From Piscicola geometra (lineage: Eukaryota > Annelida > Clitellata > Hirudinida > Piscicolidae): a stretch of DNA of 64,000 nucleotides. Both the position numbers and the translations under genes were made by a program. The stretch spans positions 9,949,754 through 10,013,753 of the forward strand of contig OX030959.1 in the NCBI GenBank assembly GCA_943735955.1, read 5' to 3'. This document shows, piece by piece, positions 1-12,746 of the stretch (positions are counted from its first letter, which is position 1; every line of letters begins with the position of its first letter). Below the pieces are notes generated by a model. That model saw nothing but the letters and a program-made list of their open reading frames with translations. It ran no database searches and had not been told where the DNA came from.

Positions 1-659
1 AAGAGACAAAGAGAAGATACAAAGAGAAGAGACAAAGAGAAGAGACAGAGAAGAGACAAAGAGAAGAGGCAGAGAGAAGAAACAAAGAGAAGGGACAAAG
101 AGAAGAGACAAAGAGAAGAGACAAAGAGAAGAGACAAAGAGAAGAGACAAAGAGAAGAAGCAAAAAGAAGAGACAAAGAAAAGAGGCAAAGAGAAGAGAC
201 AAAGAGAAGAGACAAAGAGAAGAGACATAGAGAAGAGACAAAGAGAAGAGACAAAGAGAAGAGACAAAGAGAAGAGACAAAGAGAAGGGACAAAGAGAAG
301 AGACAAATAGAAGAGGCAAAGATAGGATACAAAGAGAAGAAACAAAGAGAAGAGACAAAGAGAAGAGACAAAGAGAAGAGACAAAGAGAAGAGACAAAGA
401 AAAGAGACAAAGAGAAGAGACAAAGAGAAGAGACAAAGAGAAGAGGCAAAGAGAAGAGACAAAGAGAAGGGACAAAGAGAAGAGACAAAGAGAAGGGACA
501 AAGAGAAGAGACAAAGAGGAGAGACAAAGAGAAGAGACAAAGAGAAGAAGCCAAAAGAAGAGACAAAGAAAAGAGGCAAAGAGAAGAGACAAAAAGAAAA
601 GACAAAGAGAAGAGACAAAGGGAAGAGACAAAGAGAAGAGACATAGAGAAGAGGCAAAG

Positions 660-1927
660 AGAAGAGACAAAGAGAAGAGACAGAGAAGAGACAAAGAGAA
701 GAGGCAAAGAGAAGAGACAAAGAGAAGGGACAAAGAGAAGAGACAAAGAAAAGAGACAAAGAGAAGAGACAAAGAGAAGAGACAAAGAGAAGAAGCAAAA
801 AGAAGAGACAAAGAAAAGAGACAAAGAGAAGAAGCAAATAGAAGAGACAAATAGAATAGACAAAGAGAAGAGACAAAGAGAAGAAGCAAAGACAAGAGAC
901 AAAGAGAAGAGACAAAGAGAAGAGACAAAGAGAAGAGACAAAGAGAAGAGACAAAGAAAAGAGACAAAGAAAAGATACAAAGAGAAGAGACAAAAAGAAG
1001 AGACAAAGAAAAGAGACAAAGAGAAGATACAAAGAGAAGAGACAAAGAGAAGAGACAAAGAGAAGAAGCAAAGAGAAGAAGCAAAGAAAAGAGACAAAGA
1101 GAAGAGACAAAGAGAAGATACAAAGAGAAGAGACAAAAAGAAGAGACAAAGAAAAGAGACAAAGAGAAGAGACAAAGAGAAGAGACAAAGAAAAGAGACA
1201 AAGAAAAGAGACAAAAAGAAGATCCAAAGAGAAGAGACAAAGAGAAGAGACAAAGAGAATAGACAAAGAGAAGAGACAAAGAGAAGAGAGAAAGAGAAGA
1301 GACAAAGAGAAGATACAAAGAGAAGAGACAAAGAGAAGAGACAAAGAGAAGAGACAAAGAGAAGAGGCAGAGAGAAGAGACAAAGAGAAGGGACAAAAAG
1401 AAGAGACAAAGAGAAGAGACAAAGAGAAGAGACAAAGAAAAGAGACAAAGAAAAGAGACAAAGAGAAGAGACAAAGAGAAGAGACAAAGAGAAGAGACAG
1501 AGAAGAGACAAAGAGAAGAGGCAAAGAGAAGAGACAAAGAGAAGGGACAAAGAGAAGAGACAAAGAAAAGAGACAAAGAGAAGAGACAAAGAGAAGAGAC
1601 AAAGAGAAGAAGCAAAAAGAAGAGACAAAGAAAAGAGACAAAGAGAAGAAGCAAATAGAAGAGACAAATAGAATAGACAAAGAGAAGAGACAAAGAGAAG
1701 AAGCAAAGACAAGAGACAAAGAGAAGAGACAAAGAGAAGAGACAAAGAGAAGAGACAAAGAGAAGAGACAAAGAAAAGAGACAAAGAAAAGATACAAAGA
1801 GAAGAGACAAAAAGAAGAGACAAAGAAAAGAGACAAAGAGAAGATACAAAGAGAAGAGACAAAGAGAAGAGACAAAGAGAAGAAGCAAAGAGAAGAAGCA
1901 AAGAAAAGAGACAAAGAGAAGAGACAA
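660..1927 (+). repeat. Repeated ~450-bp block, two copies offset by 817 bp
   Basis: The stretch from about 660 to 1110 recurs at about 1477 to 1927. Shared markers include an 11-bp unit (GACAGAGAAGA at about 679 and 1496), a CAAATAG/AATAGAC pair and a CAAAGACAAGAG variant. The diagnostic AAGCAAATAG start lies at 831 and 1648. The sequence between the copies differs. The same block also occurs at 20403-20830 and 31058-31490, so it is an old component redistributed by later duplications. Confidence 0.8.
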
Positions 1928-2411
1928 AGAGAAGAGACAAAGAGAAGAGACAAAGAGAAGATACAAAGAGAAGAGACAAAGAGAAGAGACAGAGAAGAGA
2001 CAAAGAGAAGAGGCAGAGAGAAGAGACAAAGAGAAGGGACAAAGAGAAGAGACAAAGAGAAGAGACAAAGAGAAGATACAAAGAGAAGAGACAAAGAGAA
2101 GAGACAGAGAAGAGACAAAGAGAAGAGGCAGAGAGAAGAGACAAAGAGAAGGGACAAAGAGAAGAGACAAAGAGAAGAGACAAAGAGAAGAGACAAAGAG
2201 AAGAGACAAAGAGAAGAAGCAAAAAGAAGAGACAAAGAAAAGAGGCAAAGAGAAGAGACAAAGAGAAGAGACAAAGAGAAGAGACATAGAGAAGAGACAA
2301 AGAGAAGAGACAAAGAGAAGAGACAAAGAGAAGAGACAAAGAGAAGGGACAAAGAGAAGAGACAAATAGAAGAGGCAAAGATAAGATACAAAGAGAAGAA
2401 ACAAAGAGAAG

Positions 2412-4085
2412 AGACAAAGAGAAGAGACAAAGAGAAGAGACAAAGAGAAGAGACAAAGAAAAGAGACAAAGAGAAGAGACAAAGAGAAGAGACAAAGAGA
2501 AGAGGCAAAGAGAAGAGACAAAGAGAAGGGACAAAGAGAAGAGACAAAGAGAAGGGACAAAGAGAAGAGACAAAGAGGAGAGACAAAGAGAAGAGACAAA
2601 GAGAAGAAGCCAAAAGAAGAGACAAAGAAAAGAGGCAAAGAGAAGAGACAAAAAGAAAAGACAAAGAGAAGAGACAAAGGGAAGAGACAAAGAGAAGAGA
2701 CATAGAGAAGAGGCAAAGAGAAGAGACAAAGAGAAGAGGCAAAGAGAAGAGACAAAGAGAAGAGACAAAGAGAAGAAGCAAAGAGAAGAGACAAATAGAA
2801 TAGACAAAGAGAAGAGACAAAGAGAAGAGACAAAGAGAAGAGACAAAGAGAAGAGACAAAGAGAAGAGACAAAGAGAAGAGGCAAAGAGAAGAGACAAAG
2901 AGAAAAGACAGTGAGAAGAGACAAAGAGAAGAGACAAAGAGAAGAGAAAAAGAGAAGAGACAAAGAGAAGAGACAAAGAGAAGAGACAAAGAGAAGAGAC
3001 AAAGAGAAGATACAAAGAGAAGAGACAAAGAAAAAAGACAAAGAGAATAGACAAAAGGAAGAGACAAAGAGAAGAGACAAAGAGAAGAGAGAAAGAGAAG
3101 AGACAAAGAGAAGATACAAAGAGAAAAGACAAAGAGAAGAGACAGAGAAGAGACAAAGAGAAGAGGCAAAGAGAAGAGACAAAGAGAAGGGACAAAAAGA
3201 AGAGACAAAGAGAAGAGACAAAGAGAAGAGACAAAGAAAAGAGACAAAGAAAAGAGACAAAAAGAAGATCCAAAGAGAAGAGACAAAGAGAAGAGACAAA
3301 GAGAATAGACAAAGAGAAGAGACAAAGAGAAGAGACAAAGAGAAGAGACAAAGAAAAGAGACAAAGAGAAGAGACAAAGAGAAGAGACAAAGAGAAGAGG
3401 CAAAGAGAAGAGACAAAGAGAAGGGACAAAGAGAAGAGACAAAGAGAAGGGACAAAGAGAAGAGACAAAGAGGAGAGACAAAGAGAAGAGACAAAGAGAA
3501 GAAGCCAAAAGAAGAGACAAAGAAAAGAGGCAAAGAGAAGAGACAAAAAGAAAAGACAAAGAGAAGAGACAAAGGGAAGAGACAAAGAGAAGAGACATAG
3601 AGAAGAGGCAAAGAGAAGAGACAAAGAGAAGAGGCAAAGAGAAGAGACAAAGAGAAGAGACAAAGAGAAGAAGCAAAGAGAAGAGACAAATAGAATAGAC
3701 AAAGAGAAGAGACAAAGAGAAGAGACAAAGAGAAGAGACAAAGAGAAGAGACAAAGAGAAGAGACAAAGAGAAGAGGCAAAGAGAAGAGACAAAGAGAAA
3801 AGACAGTGAGAAGAGACAAAGAGAAGAGACAAAGAGAAGAGAAAAAGAGAAGAGACAAAGAGAAGAGACAAAGAGAAGAGACAAAGAGAAGAGACAAAGA
3901 GAAGATACAAAGAGAAGAGACAAAGAAAAAAGACAAAGAGAATAGACAAAAGGAAGAGACAAAGAGAAGAGACAAAGAGAAGAGAGAAAGAGAAGAGACA
4001 AAGAGAAGATACAAAGAGAAAAGACAAAGAGAAGAGACAGAGAAGAGACAAAGAGAAGAGGCAAAGAGAAGAGACAAAGAGAAGA
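2412..4085 (+). repeat. 895-bp tandem duplication within array A
   Basis: About 2412-3190 matches about 3307-4085 at a constant offset of 895 bp, including the AAGCCAAAAG marker (2606 and 3501) and the GTG marker (2911 and 3806). The period equals 68 units of 13 bp plus one 11-bp unit. The match stops where the first copy reads GGGACAAAAAG and the second enters a further short duplication. Confidence 0.85.
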
Positions 4086-4135
4086 GACAGAGAAGAGACA
4101 AAGAGAAGAGGCAAAGAGAAGAGACAAAGAGAAGG
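4036..4135 (+). repeat. 50-bp tandem duplication (11+13+13+13)
   Basis: A block made of one 11-bp unit, a normal unit, a GGC unit and a normal unit is present twice in direct succession. The 11-bp units stand 50 bp apart. It is one of the smallest multi-unit duplications visible and lies exactly at the end of the second copy of the 895-bp duplication. Confidence 0.8.
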
Positions 4136-6304
4136 GACAAAAAGAAGAGACAAAGAGAAGAGACAAAGAGAAGAGACAAAGAGAAGAGACAAAGAGAATA
4201 GACAAAGAGAAGAGACAAAGAGAAGAGACAAAGAGAAGAAGCAAAGAGAAGAAGCAAAGAAAAGAGACAAAGAGAAGAGACAAAGAGAAGAGACAAAGAG
4301 AAGAGACAAAGAGAAGATACAAAGAAAAGAGACAAAGAGAAGAGACAGAGAAGAGACAAAGAGAAGAGGCAAAGAGAAGAGACAAAGAGAAGAGGCAAAA
4401 AGAAGAGACAAAGAGAAGAGACAAAGAGAAGAAGCAAAAAGAAGAGACAAAGAAAAGAGGCAAAGAGAAGAAACAAAGAGAAGAGACAAAGAGAAGAGGC
4501 AAAGAGAAGAGGCAAAGAGAAGAGACAAAGAGAAGAGACAAAGAGAAGAGACAAAGAGAAGAGACAAAGAAAAAAGACAAAGAGAAGAGACAAAGAGAAG
4601 AGAAAAAGAGAAGAGACAAAGAAAAAAGACAAAGAGAAGAGACAAAGAGAAGAGACAAAGAGAAGAGACAAAGAGAAGAGACAAAGAGAAGAGACAAAGA
4701 GAAGAGACAAAGAGAAGAGGCAAAGAGAAGAGACAAAGAGAAGAGGCAAAGAGAAGAGACAAAGAGAAGAGACAAAGAGAAGAAGCAAAAAGAAGAGACA
4801 AAGAAAAGAGGCAAAGAGAAGAGACAAAGAGAAGAGACAAAGAGAAGAGGCAAAGAGAAGAGGCAAAGAGAAGAGACAAAGAGAAGAGACAAAGAGAAGA
4901 GACTAAGAGAAGAGACAAAGAAAAAAGACAAAGAGAAGAGACAAAGAGAAGAGACAAAGAGAAGAGACAAAGAAAAAAGACAAAGAGAAGAGACAAAGAG
5001 AAGAGACAAAGACAAGAGACAAAGAGAAGAGACAAAGAGAAGAGACAAAGAGAAGATACAAAGAGAAGAGACAAAGAGAAGAGACAGAGAAGAGACAAAG
5101 AGAAGAGGCAAAGAGAAGAGACAAAGAGAAGGGACAAAGAGAAGGGACAAAGAGAAGAGACAAAGAGGAGAGACAAAGAGAAGAGACAAAGAGAAGAAGC
5201 CAAAAGAAGAGACAAAGAAAAGAGGCAAAGAGAAGAGACAAAAAGAATAGACAAAGAGAAGAGACAAAGGGAAGAGACAAAAGGAAGAGACAAAGAGAAG
5301 AAACATAGAGAAGAGGCAAAGAGAAGAGACAAAGAGAAGAGGCAAAGAGAAGAGACAAAGAGAAGAAACAAAGAAAAGAGACAAAGAGAAGAGACAAAGA
5401 GAAGAGACAAAGAGAAGAGACAAAGAGAAGAGACAAAGAGAAGATACAAAGAGAAGAGACAAAGAGAAGAGACAAAGAAAAAAGACAAAGAGAAGAGACA
5501 AAGAGAAGAGACAAAGAGGAGAGACAAAGAGAAGAGACAAAGAGAAGAGACAAAGAGAAGATACAAAGAGAAGAGACAAAGAGAAGAGACAGAGAAGAGA
5601 CAAAGAGAAGAGGCAAAGAGAAGAGACAAAGAGAAGGGACAAAGAGAAGAGACAAAGAGAAGAGACAAAGAGAAGAGACAAAGAAAACAGACAAAGAGAA
5701 GAGACAAAGAGAAGAGACAAAGAGAAGAGACAAAGAGAAGAAGCAAAGAGAAGAAGCAAAGAAAAGAGACAAAGAGAAGAGACAAAGAGAAGAGACAAAG
5801 AGAAGAGACAAAGAGAAGATACAAAGAAAAGAGACAAAGAGAAGAGACAAAGAAGAGACAAAGAGAAGAGGCAAAGAGAAGAGACAAAGAGAAGAGGCAA
5901 AGAGAAGAGACAAAGAGAAGAGACAAAGAAAAGAGACAAAGAGAAGAGACAAAGAAAAGAGACAAAGAAAAGATACAAAGAGAAGAGACAAAGAGAAGAG
6001 ACAAAGAAAAGAGACAAAGAGAAGATACAAAGAAAAGAGACAAAGAGAAGAGACAAAGAGAAGAAGCAAAGAGAAGAGGCAGAGAGAAGAGACAAAGAGA
6101 AGGGACAAAGAGAAGAGACAGAGAAGAGACAAAGAGAAGAGGCAGAGAGAAGAGACAAAGAGAAGGGACAAAGAGAAGAGACAAAGAGAAGAGACAAAGA
6201 GAAGAGACAAAGAGAAGAGACAAAGAGAAGAAGCAAAAAGAAGAGACAAAGAAAAGAGGCAAAGAGAAGAGACAAAGAGAAGAGACAAAGAGAAGAGACA
6301 TAGA

Positions 6305-7095
6305 GAAGAGACAAAGAGAAGAGACAAAGAGAAGAGACAAAGAGAAGAGACAAAGAGAAGGGACAAAGAGAAGAGACAAATAGAAGAGGCAAAGATAAGA
6401 TACAAAGAGAAGAAACAAAGAGAAGAGACAAAGAGAAGAGACAAAGAGAAGAGACAAAGAGAAGAGACAAAGAAAAGAGACAAAGAGAAGAGACAAAGAG
6501 AAGAGACAAAGAGAAGAGGCAAAGAGAAGAGACAAAGAGAAGGGACAAAGAGAAGAGACAAAGAGAAGGGACAAAGAGAAGAGACAAAGAGGAGAGACAA
6601 AGAGAAGAGACAAAGAGAAGAAGCCAAAAGAAGAGACAAAGAAAAGAGGCAAAGAGAAGAGACAAAAAGAAAAGACAAAGAGAAGAGACAAAGGGAAGAG
6701 ACAAAGAGAAGAGACAAAGAGAAGAGACAAAGAGAAGAGACAAAGAGAAGGGACAAAGAGAAGAGACAAATAGAAGAGGCAAAGATAAGATACAAAGAGA
6801 AGAAACAAAGAGAAGAGACAAAGAGAAGAGACAAAGAGAAGAGACAAAGAGAAGAGACAAAGAAAAGAGACAAAGAGAAGAGACAAAGAGAAGAGACAAA
6901 GAGAAGAGGCAAAGAGAAGAGACAAAGAGAAGGGACAAAGAGAAGAGACAAAGAGAAGGGACAAAGAGAAGAGACAAAGAGGAGAGACAAAGAGAAGAGA
7001 CAAAGAGAAGAAGCCAAAAGAAGAGACAAAGAAAAGAGGCAAAGAGAAGAGACAAAAAGAAAAGACAAAGAGAAGAGACAAAGGGAAGAGACAAA
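6305..7095 (+). repeat. 390-bp (30-unit) tandem duplication
   Basis: A block containing CAAATAG, GATAAGATAC, GAAGAAAC, GAGGAGAG, AAGCCAAAAG and AAAGGGAAG variants appears twice at an exact 390-bp offset, for example AAGCCAAAAG at 6621 and 7011. The period is exactly 30 units with no 11-bp unit. The second copy continues into the usual CATAGAG context, whereas the first is cut short at the junction near 6700. Confidence 0.85.
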
Positions 7096-7464
7096 GAGAA
7101 GAGACATAGAGAAGAGGCAAAGAGAAGAGACAAAGAGAAGAGGCAAAGAGAAGAGACAAAGAGAAGAGACAAAGAGAAGAAGCAAAGAGAAGAGACAAAT
7201 AGAATAGACAAAGAGAAGAGACAAAGAGAAGAGACAAAGAGAAGAGACAAAGAGAAGAGACAAAGAGAAGAGACAAAGAGAAGAGGCAAAGAGAAGAGAC
7301 AAAGAGAAAAGACAGTGAGAAGAGACAAAGAGAAGAGACAAAGAGAAGAGAAAAAGAGAAAAGACAAAGAGAAGAGACAAAGAGAAGAGACAAAGAGAAG
7401 AGACAAAGAGAAGATACAAAGAGAAGAGACAAAGAGAAGAGACAAAGAAAAAAGACAAAGAGAA

Positions 7465-10400
7465 TAGACAAAGAGAAGAGACAAAGAGAAGAGACAAAGA
7501 GAAGAGAGAAAGAGAAGAGACAAAGAGAAGATACAAAGAGAAGAGACAAAGAGAAGAGACAGAGAAGAGACAAAGAGAAGAGGCAAAGAGAAGAGACAAA
7601 GAGAAGGGACAAAAAGAAGAGACAAAGAGAAGAGACAAAGAAAAGAGACAAAGAAAAGATACAAAGAGAAGAGACAAAAAGAAGAGACAAAGAAAAGAGA
7701 CAAAGAGAAGATACAAAGAGAAGAGACAAAGAGAAGAGACAAAGAGAAGAAGCAAAGAGAAGAAGCAAAGAAAAGAGACAAAGAGAAAAGACAAAGAGAA
7801 GAGACAAAGAGAAGAGACAAAGAGAAGATACAAAGAGAAGAGACAAAGAGAAGAGACAGAGAAGAGACAAAGAGAAGAGGCAGAGAGAAGAGACAAAGAG
7901 AAGGGACAAAGAGAAGAGACAAAGAGAAGATACAAAGAGAAGAGACAAAGAGAAGAGACAAAGAGAAGAGACAAAGAGAAGAGACAAAGAGAAGAGACAA
8001 AGAGAAGAGACAAAGAGAAGATACAAAGAGAAGAGACAAAGAGAAGAGACAAAGAAAAAAGACAAAGAGAAGAGACAAAGAGAAGAGACAAAGAGGAGAG
8101 ACAAAGAGAAGAGACAAAGAGAAAAGACAAAGAGAAGAGACAAAGAGAAGAGACAAAGAGAAGATACAAAGAGAAGAGACAAAGAGAAGAGACAGAGAAG
8201 AGACAAAGAGAAGAGGCAAAGAGAAGAGACAAAGAGAAGAGACAAAGAGAAGAGACAAAGAGAAGAGACAAAGAGAAGAGACAAAGAAAAGAGACAAAGA
8301 GAAGAGACAAAGAGAAGAGACAAAGAGAAGAGACAAAGAGAAGAGACAAAGAGAAGAGACAAAGAAAAGAGACAAAGAGAAGATACAAAGAGAAGAGACA
8401 AAGAGAAGAGACAAAGAGAAGAAGCAAAGAGAAGAAGCAAAGAAAAGAGACAAAGAGAAGAGACAAAGAGAAGAGACAAAGAGAAGAGACAAAGAGAAGA
8501 TACAAAGAGAAGAGACAAAGAGAAGAGACAGAGAAGAGACAAAGAGAAGAGGCAAAGAGAAGAGACAAAGAGAAGAGGCAAAGAGAAGAGACAAAGAGAA
8601 GAGACAAAGAGAAGAGACAAAGAGAAGAGACAAAGAGAAGAGACAAAGAGAAGATACAAAGAGAAGAGACAAAGAGAAGAGACAAAGAAAAGAGACAAAG
8701 AGAAGATACAAAGAAAAGAGACAAAGAGAAGAGACAAAGAGAAGAAGCAAAGAGAAGAGGCAGAGAGAAGAGACAAAGAGAAGGGACAAAGAGAAGAGAC
8801 AAAGAGAAGAGACAAAGAGAAGATACAAAGAGAAGAGACAAAGAGAAGAGACAGAGAAGAGACAAAGAGAAGAGGCAGAGAGAAGAGACAAAAAGAAGGG
8901 ACAAAGAGAAGAGACAAAGAGAAGAGACAAAGAGAAGAGACAAAGAGAAGAGACAAAGAGAAGAAGCAAAAAGAAGAGACAAAGAAAAGAGGCAAAGAGA
9001 AGAGACAAAGAGAAGAGACAAAGAGAAGAGACATAGAGAAGAGACAAAGAGAAGAGACAAAGAGAAGAGACAAAGAGAAGAGAGAAAGAGAAGAGACAAA
9101 GAGAAGATACAAAGAGAAGAGACAAAGAGAAGAGACAGAGAAGAGACAAAGAGAAGAGGCAAAGAGAAGAGACAAAGAGAAGGGACAAAAAGAAGAGACA
9201 AAGAGAAGAGACAAAGAAAAGAGACAAAGAAAAGATACAAAGAGAAGAGACAAAAAGAAGAGACAAAGAAAAGAGACAAAGAGAAGATACAAAGAGAAGA
9301 GACAAAGAGAAGAGACAAAGAGAAGAAGCAAAGAGAAGAAGCAAAGAAAAGAGACAAAGAGAAAAGACAAAGAGAAGAGACAAAGAGAAGAGACAAAGAG
9401 AAGATACAAAGAGAAGAGACAAAGAGAAGAGACAGAGAAGAGACAAAGAGAAGAGGCAGAGAGAAGAGACAAAGAGAAGGGACAAAGAGAAGAGACAAAG
9501 AGAAGATACAAAGAGAAGAGACAAAGAGAAGAGACAAAGAGAAGAGACAAAGAGAAGAGACAAAGAGAAGAGACAAAGAGAAGAGACAAAGAGAAGATAC
9601 AAAGAGAAGAGACAAAGAGAAGAGACAAAGAAAAAAGACAAAGAGAAGAGACAAAGAGAAGAGACAAAGAGGAGAGACAAAGAGAAGAGACAAAGAGAAA
9701 AGACAAAGAGAAGAGACAAAGAGAAGAGACAAAGAGAAGATACAAAGAGAAGAGACAAAGAGAAGAGACAGAGAAGAGACAAAGAGAAGAGGCAAAGAGA
9801 AGAGACAAAGAGAAGAGACAAAGAGAAGAGACAAAGAGAAGAGACAAAGAGAAGAGACAAAGAAAAGAGACAAAGAGAAGAGACAAAGAGAAGAGACAAA
9901 GAGAAGAGACAAAGAGAAGAGACAAAGAGAAGAGACAAAGAAAAGAGACAAAGAGAAGATACAAAGAGAAGAGACAAAGAGAAGAGACAAAGAGAAGAAG
10001 CAAAGAGAAGAAGCAAAGAAAAGAGACAAAGAGAAGAGACAAAGAGAAGAGACAAAGAGAAGAGACAAAGAGAAGATACAAAGAGAAGAGACAAAGAGAA
10101 GAGACAGAGAAGAGACAAAGAGAAGAGGCAAAGAGAAGAGACAAAGAGAAGAGGCAAAGAGAAGAGACAAAGAGAAGAGACAAAGAGAAGAGACAAAGAG
10201 AAGAGACAAAGAGAAGAGACAAAGAGAAGATACAAAGAGAAGAGACAAAGAGAAGAGACAAAGAAAAGAGACAAAGAGAAGATACAAAGAAAAGAGACAA
10301 AGAGAAGAGACAAAGAGAAGAAGCAAAGAGAAGAGGCAGAGAGAAGAGACAAAGAGAAGGGACAAAGAGAAGAGACAAAGAGAAGAGACAAAGAGAAGAT

Positions 10401-10620
10401 ACAAAGAGAAGGGACAAAGAGAAGAGACAGAGAAGAGACAAAGAGAAGAGGCAGAGAGAAGAGACAAAAAGAAGGGACAAAGAGAAGAGACAAAGAGAAG
10501 AGACAAAGAGAAGAGACAAAGAGAAGAGACAAAGAGAAGAAGCAAAAAGAAGAGACAAAGAAAAGAGGCAAAGAGAAGAGACAAAGAGAAGAGACAAAGA
10601 GAAGAGACATAGAGAAGAGA
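7465..10620 (+). repeat. 1,576-bp tandem duplication
   Basis: Markers repeat at a constant 1,576-bp offset: the GAGAGAAAG variant at 7501 and 9077, the AAAGAAAAAAGAC variant at 8051 and 9627, and CATAGAG at 9032 and 10608. The period fits 117 units of 13 bp plus five of 11 bp. A few single-base differences separate the copies, such as a GGGAC unit in the second copy near 10410. Confidence 0.85.
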
Positions 10621-12000
10621 CAAAGAGAAGAGACAAAGAGAAGAGACAAAGAGAAGAGACAAAGAGAAGGGACAAAGAGAAGAGACAAATAGAAGAGGCA
10701 AAGATAAGATACAAAGAGAAGAAACAAAGAGAAGAGACAAAGAGAAGAGGCAAAGAGAAGAGACAAAGAGAAGGGACAAAGAGAAGAGACAAAGAGAAGG
10801 GACAAAGAGAAGAGACAAAGAGGAGAGACAAAGAGAAGAGACAAAGAGAAGAAGCCAAAAGAAGAGACAAAGAAAAGAGGCAAAGAGAAGAGACAAAAAG
10901 AAAAGACAAAGAGAAGAGACAAAGGGAAGAGACAAAGAGAAGAGACATAGAGAAGAGGCAAAGAGAAGAGACGAAGAGAAGAGGCAAAGAGAAGAGACAA
11001 AGAGAAGAGACAAAGAGAAGAAGCAAAGAGAAGAGACAAATAGAATAGACAAAGAGAAGAGACAAAGAGAAGAGACAAAGAGAAGAGACAAAGAGAAGAG
11101 ACAAAGAGAAGAGACAAAGAGAAGAGGCAAAGAGAAGAGACAAAGAGAAAAGACAGTGAGAAGAGACAAAGAGAAGAGACAAAGAGAAGAGAAAAAGAGA
11201 AGAGACAAAGAGAAGAGACAAAGAGAAGAGACAAAGAGAAGAGACAAAGAGAAGATACAAAGAGAAGAGACAAAGAGAAGAGACAAAGAAAAAAGACAAA
11301 GAGAATAGACAAAGAGAAGAGACAAAGAGAAGAGACAAAGAGAAGAGAGAAAGAGAAGAGACAAAGAAAAGATACAAAGAGAAGAGACAAAGAGAAGAGA
11401 CAGAGAAGAGACAAAGAGAAGAGGCAAAGAGAAGAGACAAAGAGAAGGGACAAAAAGAAGAGACAAAGAGAAGAGACAAAGAAAAGAGACAAAGAGAAGA
11501 TACAAAGAGAAGAGACAAAAAGAAGAGACAAAGAAAAGAGACAAAGAGAAGATACAAAGAGAAGAGACAAAGAGAAGAGACAAAGAGAAGAAGCAAAGAG
11601 AAGAAGCAAAGAAAAGAGACAAAGAGAAGAGACAAAGAGAAGAGACAAAGAGAAGAGACAAAGAGAAGATACAAAGAGAAGAGACAAAGAGAAGAGGCAG
11701 AGAAGAGACAAAGAGAAGAGGCAGAGAGAAGAGACAAAGAGAAGGGACAAAGAGAAGAGACAAAGAGAAGAGACAAAGAGAAGATACAAAGAGAAGAGAC
11801 AAAGAGAAGAGACAGAGAAGAGACAAAGAGAAGAGGCAGAGAGAAGAGACAAAGAGAAGGGACAAAGAGAAGAGACAAAGAGAAGAGACAAAGAGAAGAG
11901 ACAAAGAGAAGAGGCAAAGAGAAGAGACAAAGAGAAAAGACAGTGAGAAGAGACAAAGAGAAGAGACAAAGAGAAGAGAAAAAGAGAAGAGACAAAGAGA
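9050..12000 (+). repeat. ~3-kb block, paralogous to 38930-41800
   Basis: This stretch aligns with 38930-41800. The offset steps from 29,867 to 29,815 to 29,802 bp, that is, by whole 13-bp units. It includes the pair of GTG markers 787 bp apart (11156/11943 and 40958/41745). Near 12010 it lacks 39 bp (three units) present in the distant copy. It contains the only CpG dinucleotide I noticed in array A, at 10972-10973. Confidence 0.75.
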
Positions 12001-12746
12001 AGAGACAAAGAGAAGAGACAAAGAGAAGAGACAAAGAAAAAAGACAAAGAGAATAGACAAAGAGAAGAGACAAAGAGAAGAGACAAAGAGAAGAGAGAAA
12101 GAGAAGAGACAAAGAGAAGATACAAAGAGAAGAAGCAAAAAGAAGAGACAGAGAAGAGACAAAGAGAAGAGGCAAAGAGAAGAGGCAAAGAGAAGAGACA
12201 AAGAGAAGAGACAAAGAGAAGAGACAAAGAGAAGAGACAAAGAGAAGAGACAAAGAGAAGAGACATAGAGAAGAGACAAAGAGAAGAGACAAAGAGAAGA
12301 GACAAAGAGAAGAGACAAAGAGAAGGGACAAAGAGAAGAGACAAATAGAAGAGGCAAAGATAAGATACAAAGAGAAGAAACAAAGAGAAGAGACAAAGAG
12401 AAGAGGCAAAGAGAAGAGACAAAGAGAAGGGACAAAGAGAAGAGACAAAGAGAAGGGACAAAGAAAAGAGGCAAAGAGAAGAGACAAAAAGAAAAGACAA
12501 AGAGAAGAGACAAAGGGAAGAGACAAAGAGAAGAGACATAGAGAAGAGGCAAAGAGAAGAGACAAAGAGAAGAGGCAAAGAGAAGAGACAAAGAGAAGAG
12601 ACAAAGAGAAGAAGCAAAGAGAAGAGACAAATAGAATAGACAAAGAGAAGAGACAAAGAGAAGAGACAAAGAGAAGAGACAAAGAGAAGAGACAAAGAGA
12701 AGAGACAAAGAGAAGAGGCAAAGAGAAGAGACAAAGAGAAAAGACA

